A DNA stretch of 24,961 nt from a virus, in the IMG/VR virus record IMGVR_UViG_3300009774_000023, positions 1-24,961 of that record; one strand, 5' to 3'. Position 1 is the first letter of the stretch; each line of letters begins with the position of its first letter. A program made the position numbers and the translations under genes. This document shows positions 20,622 through 24,961 of the stretch, one piece after another. Under the pieces are notes generated by a model. The model had not been told where the DNA came from and did no database searches. It worked only from the letters and a program-made list of their open reading frames with translations.

Positions 20622-21319
20622 CAGCTGACCAACCCAAAGACTTTAGTGGTTTGAACCTCTACCAGAAGATCGCCAAGATCACTGGTGAAGTGGGTCTCAT
20701 CAAGAAAGGTGGGACGAACAAAGAGCAAGGCTACGCATTCATTGAGTACGCAGCTGTTGCAGGAGAGCTACGAGGCCTGTTCGCAAAATACGGTGTAGTA
20801 ATCGTCCCGCGTATGCAGCAGATGTCTAAGCAGACGCGACATGAGGTCGTCAGTAAATATGGCGCCAAGGGTACTCATGCGCTGATCGACTTCTACTTCA
20901 ATGTAGTCAACGCCGACAAACCAGATGACAGGTTCACAGTGGTGTGGACGGGTGAAGCCCTGGACTACGGCGACAAGGCGACTAATAAGGCCGCCACAGG
21001 TGCTCTCAAGTACTACCTAATGCGCCAGTTCAATATCAGCGAAAAAGGCGAAGATGCCGACGCTGATAGCCCGACAGCTATTGCAACTCCGACTACCCCA
21101 TTGGCAACCGACCAAGACAACACTGCTGCAAAAGATGAGCCGGCAGAAGACGTATTGGCTCGCGCTAAACAGAAGATCAACGAAACCTTAGAGGCGCAGC
21201 ATCACACGGCGATCGTAGCTAAGAAGGCCTACATCACTAAGGTGCTCGGCCACAGCACGATAGATAACCTCATCGAGGCGGATCTCGTGATGGATGCCCT
21301 CGAAGCGGAGCACGCCTAA
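20603..21319 (+). CDS. erf: ERF-family single-strand annealing protein
   Basis: 238 aa. The ERF domain spans residues about 18-150: LNLYQKIAKITGEVGLIKKGGTNKEQGYAFIEYAAVAGELRGLF, then the family's hallmark GEALDYGDKATNKAATGALKYYLM. The C-terminal third (about 155-195) is an acidic Thr/Pro/Ala linker followed by a helical end. ERF proteins form rings on ssDNA and anneal complementary strands in phage recombination and genome circularisation. No exonuclease partner is visible in this window. Stop and next start overlap (TAATG), so the downstream zinc protein is coupled. Assignment is firm. Confidence 0.93.
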   Translation: MGSNSVTADQPKDFSGLNLYQKIAKITGEVGLIKKGGTNKEQGYAFIEYAAVAGELRGLFAKYGVVIVPRMQQMSKQTRHEVVSKYGAKGTHALIDFYFNVVNADKPDDRFTVVWTGEALDYGDKATNKAATGALKYYLMRQFNISEKGEDADADSPTAIATPTTPLATDQDNTAAKDEPAEDVLARAKQKINETLEAQHHTAIVAKKAYITKVLGHSTIDNLIEADLVMDALEAEHA

Positions 21320-21537
21320 TGTACGGCATTGACAACTCAGACGAGACACTGCGCATCCAGGAAATGGAAGCAGATGCAGAGATCTCCAGACTTGGTAAGT
21401 GCATCGCATGTTTACGACCACGAGTCCTCGACTCAGATCAACTATGTAATACCTGTGGCGACACAGGCGCACGAGCCGAGCTGATTGCACTGCTCATAAC
21501 ATCAAATAGCGGGCTGAACGCCCAGGAGAACAACTAG
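21319..21537 (+). CDS. Small CxxC zinc-ribbon protein
   Basis: 72 aa. Cys28-x2-Cys31 and Cys43-x2-Cys46 (GKCIACLRPR, then QLCNTCGD) form a treble-clef or zinc-ribbon knuckle; the first 25 residues are an acidic helix. Starts on the overlapping TAATG after ERF and ends immediately before the next gene (stop ends at 21537, ATG at 21538). Similar small zinc proteins occur in phage recombination operons, commonly of unknown role; binding to ERF or DNA is possible. Confidence 0.75.
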   Translation: MYGIDNSDETLRIQEMEADAEISRLGKCIACLRPRVLDSDQLCNTCGDTGARAELIALLITSNSGLNAQENN

Positions 21538-22029
21538 ATGGCACGAGCCACACGAATCACCAAAATTAAGTTTCACTCGATCAACCGAGACATCCGAACA
21601 GCGGTAGAGACAAGCAGCTTCAACGCAATAGCTATCGCTAAAGTCCACCATGTTAGCCCAGAGTCAGTGCGCTCAATCCGACGTTCAAAAACATGGCCAG
21701 GATTCGTCACTGCTAAGCAGTTGCGGTCAACTATGATCTCGCGCCAGAAAGCCGATCAATTTGAGAAGAGCCAGAGCACACTTCAAGTTGGACCAGTTAA
21801 GAAGTTTACAAAGGATCTCAAGGGACTCATGGAGAACCCCGTTCAATATGTCACAGTGAAGCAATTCACTGATGCCATCGACTCACTAAATGGGAAGATC
21901 ACCCAAGACCGAATGCGGTCAGATATACACCGGAGCAGGATCGATGCCCAGGGCAAACGATTAGACAGATACGGACTGGTCCTAAATAGGATTCAGAAAC
22001 TCAAACCACGTTGGTTCCGAGAGAACTAA
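21538..22029 (+). CDS. HTH-like coiled-coil protein, unknown
   Basis: 163 aa, basic. Residues about 18-50 (IRTAVETSSFNAIAIAKVHHVSPESVRSIRRSKTWPGF) read as a helix-turn-helix, as in phage proteins that end 'S..TVR.I....tW..F'. The rest is helical with a possible coiled coil (SLNGKITQDRMRSDIHRSRIDAQGKRLDRYG). No family is named. It sits directly between the zinc protein and a small glycine-rich gene (TAATG overlap at 22029). It may be a DNA-binding early regulator. Confidence 0.7.
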   Translation: MARATRITKIKFHSINRDIRTAVETSSFNAIAIAKVHHVSPESVRSIRRSKTWPGFVTAKQLRSTMISRQKADQFEKSQSTLQVGPVKKFTKDLKGLMENPVQYVTVKQFTDAIDSLNGKITQDRMRSDIHRSRIDAQGKRLDRYGLVLNRIQKLKPRWFREN

Positions 22030-22127
22030 TGGCGGGCACTAAAGCAGGGGGTCAGCTCGCAAAGATGAAGATCCTCGCCCGTGACCCTGACTTCTATAAG
22101 AGGATCGGGAGCAAGCAATCGTTGTAA
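22029..22127 (+). pseudogene. Truncated small KGG/GxxGG-type protein
   Basis: 32 aa (MAGTKAGGQLAKMKILARDP, then DFYKRIGSKQSL). It matches the first half of a common phage small-protein family that begins MAGT..G and continues RIGAIGGKNG.TGGF; here the frame ends just after RIGS. The intact counterpart is the next copy at 22708-22944. The frame is lost at the edge of the HNH segment, so the gene was probably cut by insertion of the endonuclease. The start overlaps the preceding stop (TAATG), so the short peptide is probably still made. Confidence 0.55.
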
Positions 22128-22162
22128 CTACTACCATATCTTTTCTATAACTGAATTGCTTA

Positions 22163-22170
22163 TATAAATA
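22163..22170 (+). promoter_or_regulatory. TATAAATA element directly before HNH start
   Basis: TATAAATA is 1 nt before ATG 22172. Same octamer as at 5116 and 15039. If it is a -10 box, transcription would begin just inside the gene, so the role is doubtful here. Confidence 0.25.
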
Positions 22171-22171
22171 C

Positions 22172-22711
22172 ATGGTTATCGAAATTACAAACGGATTTAT
22201 AATAATTGATCGAGCTGACTTACTGCTTGCTCGCAAGTATAAGTGGCACGTCAATGACCAGGGATATGCAGTCTGGCGCGGAGTTGAGGATGGGGAAAAG
22301 AAGACCCATCGTCTGCACCGACTAATCGTGCACACACCAAAAGGACAGATCACAGACCATATAAATCACAATCGGCTTGACAACCGCCGTAGTAACTTAC
22401 GCATCGTCACTCAATCAGAGAATATGCGCAATCTGACAGATCAAGGAAAAGGTTACTGGTATCACAGGAAGAACAAGAACTGGTGCGTAGAGATACATGG
22501 TAAGCACATTGGATCATTCAGGACTGAGGCTGAGGCTATAACGATTGCTTCTCAGGTTCGCTCTGGTGGAACATACATAAAACCGGAAAGAACAGAATGC
22601 AAGTTCGGGCATTCGCTAGTTGATGCTTACAGATATGAGCGTGTCACCTTGTGTAAGCCCTGCATGAAACGTAGACAACAAGAATATTACAGAAGGAGGA
22701 TAGCAAAATAG
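22172..22711 (+). CDS. HNH endonuclease with AP2-like and CxxC tail
   Basis: 179 aa. N-terminal HNH_3-type domain: YKWHVNDQGYAVWR, HRLIVHTPKGQITDHINHNRLDNRRSNLRIVTQSEN, with the His, Asp-His and Asn residues of the fold. Residues about 103-130 (GKGYWYHRKNKNWCVEI, HIGSFRTEAEAI) are a short AP2-like DNA-binding region; then Cys/His residues (ECKFGH, TLCKPCMKRRQQEYYRRR), reminiscent of phage HNH proteins with a zinc tail. It lies between two copies of a small glycine-rich gene and probably inserted after a conserved AGGAT.GG.AGC stretch. The stop TAG overlaps the ATA start of the next gene. Confidence 0.9.
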   Translation: MVIEITNGFIIIDRADLLLARKYKWHVNDQGYAVWRGVEDGEKKTHRLHRLIVHTPKGQITDHINHNRLDNRRSNLRIVTQSENMRNLTDQGKGYWYHRKNKNWCVEIHGKHIGSFRTEAEAITIASQVRSGGTYIKPERTECKFGHSLVDAYRYERVTLCKPCMKRRQQEYYRRRIAK

Positions 22712-22944
22712 CAGGAACATTAGAGGGAGCAAAGAAGGCTACGGAAAAGATAAGACAGCGTGATCCTGATCACTGGCGTAGGATTGGAGCGATCGGTGGG
22801 AAGAACGGACATACTGGTGGATTCGCTGTTATGGATAAGCAACTTCACCGAGAAGTAAGTGCCAAAGGTGGAGCAAATGGCCGAGGTAAGCGCGCACCTA
22901 TCTATCGCTCACCACTGAACAGTGACGACAAACAAGACAACTAA
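22708..22944 (+). CDS. KGG/GxxGG-type small protein with ATA at the start position
   Basis: 78 aa. The frame reads (I)AGTLEGAKKATEKI, RDPDHWRRIGAIGGKNGHTGG, then VSAKGGANGRGKRAP, the full pattern of a phage small-protein family with GxxGG motifs related to KGG stress-protein repeats. The N-terminus aligns with MAGT of the copy at 22029, so ATA at 22708-22710 stands where ATG is expected. AGAAGGAGG lies 8 nt upstream, ideal for that ATA. No ATG, GTG or TTG exists in frame between the previous stop and residue 42. Either ATA is used as a rare start or the gene was recently silenced. Function of the family is unknown. Confidence 0.6.
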   Translation: MAGTLEGAKKATEKIRQRDPDHWRRIGAIGGKNGHTGGFAVMDKQLHREVSAKGGANGRGKRAPIYRSPLNSDDKQDN

Positions 22945-22958
22945 ATACGGAGAACGAG

Positions 22959-23585
22959 ATGCCACGAGTAGTCGCATATGCCCGGGTAAGCACGGACAGA
23001 CAAGATTCAGATAATCAGAAGTTCGAGCTAGACAATTACATGCGGCGACATGGTATCGAAGGCGTTGAGGTTGTTACAGAGGTCGTCTCTGGGACAGTGA
23101 AGCTCAAAGACCGAAAGGTCGGAGCGCTCATCGAATCACTACGTGATGGCGACACACTAATCGTGAGTGAGATCAGCCGACTCTCTCGCGACATGCTCAC
23201 TGTGGCAAGCATCATTCAAGATTGTTTGTCACGGGGCATCGTCATCATCGCTGTCAAGGAAGGCTGGACGCTGGGTAATGATCCTGGCTCAAAGTTCACC
23301 GCGGTCGCATTTGGAATGGCGGCTGAGATTGAACGCAACTTCATCAGCCAACGAACAAAAGAAGCACTGCAACGCAAAAAGTCTGAAGGCATGGTGCTTG
23401 GAAGACCTATTGGTGTCAAACGTCCGCAGGATCGGAAGCTCAATGGTAAGGACGATGAAATAGTTCGGTACTTGAAAGCTCACGTTCCAATTGCCGCGAT
23501 CGCCCGCGTTCTGGAAGTCAATGTTCAAACGCTGCGGACATACATGCGCGAAGAACAATTAGTAAATCGCGTGCTCGGATTGTAA
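22959..23585 (+). CDS. Small serine recombinase (resolvase/invertase type)
   Basis: 208 aa. Catalytic domain about 1-135: VVAYARVSTDRQDSDNQ with nucleophile Ser11 and Arg8, LIVSEISRLSRD with the conserved Arg residues, EGWTLGNDPGSKFTAVAFGMAAEIERNFISQRTKEAL (the long E-helix), then KKSEGMVLGRP. C-terminal helix-turn-helix about 170-205 (VPIAAIARVLEVNVQTLRTYM). Length and layout are those of resolvases and DNA invertases such as Hin, Gin or Mpi, not of large serine integrases. It could resolve multimers or invert a segment such as tail fibre DNA; a dyad 23 nt after the stop may be a site. A GGAG lies 8 nt before the ATG. Confidence 0.93.
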   Translation: MPRVVAYARVSTDRQDSDNQKFELDNYMRRHGIEGVEVVTEVVSGTVKLKDRKVGALIESLRDGDTLIVSEISRLSRDMLTVASIIQDCLSRGIVIIAVKEGWTLGNDPGSKFTAVAFGMAAEIERNFISQRTKEALQRKKSEGMVLGRPIGVKRPQDRKLNGKDDEIVRYLKAHVPIAAIARVLEVNVQTLRTYMREEQLVNRVLGL

Positions 23586-23607
23586 TGCAACCGCACAATC
23601 TAGTCGG

Positions 23608-23645
23608 GCGTTTAAATCATATGGACGATATGCAGGTAAAAGCGC
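23608..23645. promoter_or_regulatory. Dyad after recombinase gene, candidate crossover site or operator
   Basis: CATAT-GGACG-ATATG (23618-23632) is perfect, with outer GCGTTTA and TAAAAGCGC arms roughly symmetric. It precedes, and partly overlaps, a CATAAT box (23645-23650) 10 nt before ATG 23661, so an operator for the next gene is as likely as a recombinase site. Confidence 0.4.
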
Positions 23646-23660
23646 ATAATAAACGCAAAT

Positions 23661-24026
23661 ATGAATGAACGCGAGACATCGATAATCGAATTGGCAAAAA
23701 CCGGCATGTCAGGTCGAAAAATTCGTGATCGCTTGCACCTGGCGATTCCGAGCGAAAAAGTCAATGCCATCGTTCGACGCGAACTAGGTCCGGTGAAGGC
23801 CGGACGAAATAGCGAACACAACTCGCTCTACATAATCAGGCCTCTCATAGAGCAGCTGATGGTCGAGGAACTAGGCAAAGACCCGTTCCTATGCGAGATC
23901 TGCAAAGAGCAGCAAGCTGTGCACTGCGATATCCACCATACGAAGTACGAAGGCGCGACAATCTACGATCTTCAATTCGTCTGTCGCAGCTGCAACTTGT
24001 CGCATGTGAATAAAGGACTTGTCTAG
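23661..24026 (+). CDS. HTH + HNH/zinc endonuclease-like protein
   Basis: 121 aa. N-terminal helix-turn-helix, residues about 6-42 (SIIELAKTGMSGRKIRDRLHLAI, then EKVNAIVRRELGPVKAG). From about residue 76 an HNH-type zinc fold: FLCEICKEQQ, HCDIHHTKYEGATIYDLQFVCRSCNLSH, with Cys-x2-Cys, Asp-x-His-His and Cys-x2-Cys. This is the ordinary HNH arrangement with structural zinc. A DNA-binding domain fused to HNH is typical of phage homing or regulatory nucleases. A CATAAT box is 10 nt before the ATG; its last codons form the left arm of a 10-bp hairpin. Confidence 0.85.
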   Translation: MNERETSIIELAKTGMSGRKIRDRLHLAIPSEKVNAIVRRELGPVKAGRNSEHNSLYIIRPLIEQLMVEELGKDPFLCEICKEQQAVHCDIHHTKYEGATIYDLQFVCRSCNLSHVNKGLV

Positions 24027-24048
24027 CTGGACTGCGAGCCAGCTAGAC
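24021..24048 (+). other. 10-bp hairpin overlapping the HNH stop codon
   Basis: GTCTAGCTGG (24021-24030) pairs perfectly with CCAGCTAGAC (24039-24048), 8-nt loop. The stop TAG is inside the left arm. No T run follows, so this is not a standard terminator. Confidence 0.65.
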
Positions 24049-24055
24049 GATGCCG

Positions 24056-24137
24056 GTCACGACCAGGCTCGAACGTCGCGGACTAATAACAAAGTTGTTA
24101 GTGCTATACGACCGCGGCGATCGATCTAGGTCGTGAC
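24056..24137. other. Nested inverted repeats, possible structured RNA or binding site
   Basis: Three nested pairings: GTCACGACC (24056-24064) with GGTCGTGAC (24129-24137); CGCGG (24077-24081) with CCGCG (24112-24116); ACTAATAAC (24082-24090) with GTTGTTAGT (24094-24102, one G-T), loop AAA. Arms are perfect or near-perfect and collinear, as in a branched RNA or a cruciform protein site. Lies in the 140-nt gap between two plus-strand genes; no known family recognised. Confidence 0.55.
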
Positions 24138-24166
24138 TAATCAATAACTAAGCAGGAACCAAATAA

Positions 24167-24526
24167 ATGAGTGAGAAGGAACCCACACCCAATAGTCGCA
24201 TCACTGACGAAGACATGATTGCCCTTGCCATAGAGCGGTCGAACATGAACGAGACAGTCATAGACGATGCTGCTGCACGAATGATTGCAGCCATGTGGCA
24301 TGGCGGTCAGTTGACTGCAATGTGCGGCTTTGCATCGAACGGAGCTATTGAATACGAACGCATGGCTCACGAGATAGCCCACACCGTTCTCGATCCAGTT
24401 ATCTATGACGTTGAAGCTGAACAGTTTGTCTTAGACAAGCTAGGCGAGTACATCACAGCTTGTGGCGAGCGACCAGCTGTCGAAGGTTGGCACAAGCTAT
24501 GGCTCAAAGGCAGTGGTGATGAGTGA
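24167..24526 (+). CDS. Small acidic protein beside ArdC, unknown
   Basis: 119 aa, acidic and mostly helical (MIALAIERSNMNETVIDDAAARMIAAMW, then YERMAHEIAHTVLDPVIYDVEAEQFVLDKLGEYI). No TM helix. No named family is recognised; proteins of this size with an 'MIAAMWHGGQ.TA..' type helix are seen next to ArdC genes in actinobacterial mobile elements, but I cannot name one. AGGAA is about 9 nt before the ATG. It overlaps the ArdC-like gene by 8 nt, so the two are likely made together. Confidence 0.65.
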   Translation: MSEKEPTPNSRITDEDMIALAIERSNMNETVIDDAAARMIAAMWHGGQLTAMCGFASNGAIEYERMAHEIAHTVLDPVIYDVEAEQFVLDKLGEYITACGERPAVEGWHKLWLKGSGDE

Positions 24527-24961
24527 GATCTCTACTGAACGCCGGCCACAACTTGAAACACCGACTAATGCCGCGTTGCTTGAGGGCCTTTTAACCCTCG
24601 AAGGATCAACAGGTGAGACATACCGACGATTTTGGAACTATTCCCCTCGTAACATCGGCTTTCTAGCCTTACAGGGTTGCCCACCAGAGCCAGTCGCTAC
24701 TTACCGAAAATGGACTGAACTCAACCGGCAGGTGCAAAAGGGTAGCAAGGCGTTCTCAATCCTGCGGCCAATTGCTATCAAGGTTGAATCAAAGAACGAT
24801 GACGACGAGCAGAAGATGATCCGTCGCTTCAAGGTAGTCCGTGCGCTCTTCCCTCTGAGTCAAACAGAGGGTGAAGAGCTGCCACCGTATGAGCCGGAGC
24901 ATTGGAGCGTAGACCGTGCCTTGGGAGCACTAGCCATCGAGCGTGTCCCGTTCGAGTCGTA
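24519..24961 (+). CDS. ArdC-like antirestriction / ssDNA-binding protein, 3' truncated by window
   Basis: 147 complete codons from ATG 24519 (AAAGG 8 nt upstream), open to the right edge. The N-terminal ArdC domain is visible: FWNYSPRNIGFLALQGCPPEPVATYRKWTELNRQVQKGSKAFSILRPI, matching the family's N-terminal ssDNA-binding pattern of Asn, Trp, 'R.V.KG.K...I..P'. A basic/acidic insertion (KNDDDEQKMIRRFKVVRALF) follows. ArdC proteins protect entering DNA from host restriction and some contain a C-terminal metalloprotease-like domain, which would be outside this window. In a phage its role would be early protection of injected DNA. Confidence 0.85.
   Translation, partial: MSEISTERRPQLETPTNAALLEGLLTLEGSTGETYRRFWNYSPRNIGFLALQGCPPEPVATYRKWTELNRQVQKGSKAFSILRPIAIKVESKNDDDEQKMIRRFKVVRALFPLSQTEGEELPPYEPEHWSVDRALGALAIERVPFES

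Noticed and set aside
22029-22944. Group I intron carrying the HNH gene between two exons
   Set aside because: Only about 60 nt outside the HNH gene remain, too little for an intron core, and the downstream part repeats the 5' half of the small gene instead of continuing it.
22959-23585. Phage integrase of the large serine type
   Set aside because: At 208 aa it lacks the large C-terminal zinc-ribbon and coiled-coil domains of such integrases.
24050-24140. tRNA on the minus strand (GTTCGAGCC looks like a T loop)
   Set aside because: The bases flanking the loop do not form a 5-bp T stem and the anticodon arm would be a 9-bp stem with a 3-nt loop; the acceptor is 9 bp. It is not a cloverleaf.

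Overview
This window is most of the genome of a siphovirus-like tailed phage or prophage. On the minus strand (read right to left, about 15,030 down to 1) there is a complete HK97-type packaging, head and tail module. It runs: small and large terminase, portal, MuF-type head protein, prohead protease, major capsid protein, a small acidic protein, head-tail connectors, tail terminator, tail tube, tail-assembly chaperones, tape measure, distal tail protein, a small structural protein, and a PKD-domain protein that runs off the left edge. The standard genetic code fits throughout (TGA is used as a stop). The host cannot be identified from the sequence. The combination of a membrane-anchored CAP/SCP protein, a bacterial-PH-domain membrane protein, a replication-relaxation family protein and an ArdC-like protein resembles gene sets of Saccharibacteria (TM7) and Actinobacteria; a Saccharibacteria-type host is a hypothesis only.

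From 15,190 to 20,000 lies an accessory and control region. It holds a plus-strand 3-TM protein, then (minus) a CAP protein, a PH-domain membrane protein and an HNH endonuclease, a plus-strand small protein with its own terminator, a minus operon of three small proteins, and a replication-relaxation protein. It also holds most of the regulatory DNA: two near-identical promoter/operator modules, several promoters whose -10 box lies only 6-11 nt before the start codon, two perfect DnaA boxes, a 140-nt palindromic structured element, and a terminator-ended unit with no gene.

From 20,177 to the right edge genes are on the plus strand and look like an early or recombination module: two small proteins, an ERF single-strand annealing protein, a CxxC zinc protein, an HTH-like protein, two related glycine-rich small proteins separated by an HNH endonuclease, a small serine recombinase, an HTH+HNH protein, an intergenic segment with nested inverted repeats, a small acidic protein, and the start of an ArdC-like ssDNA-binding protein.

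The strongest unusual signals are two recoding sites. One is a CCCAAAA heptamer that would fuse the two tail chaperone frames. The other, less expected, is an A10 run at the end of the portal gene that puts the portal in line with a MuF frame that is open, looks coding, and has no start codon or ribosome binding site near the junction. Others are the palindromic element inserted in the CAP leader, a repeated near-leaderless promoter architecture, and a small gene that keeps a perfect Shine-Dalgarno but starts with ATA.
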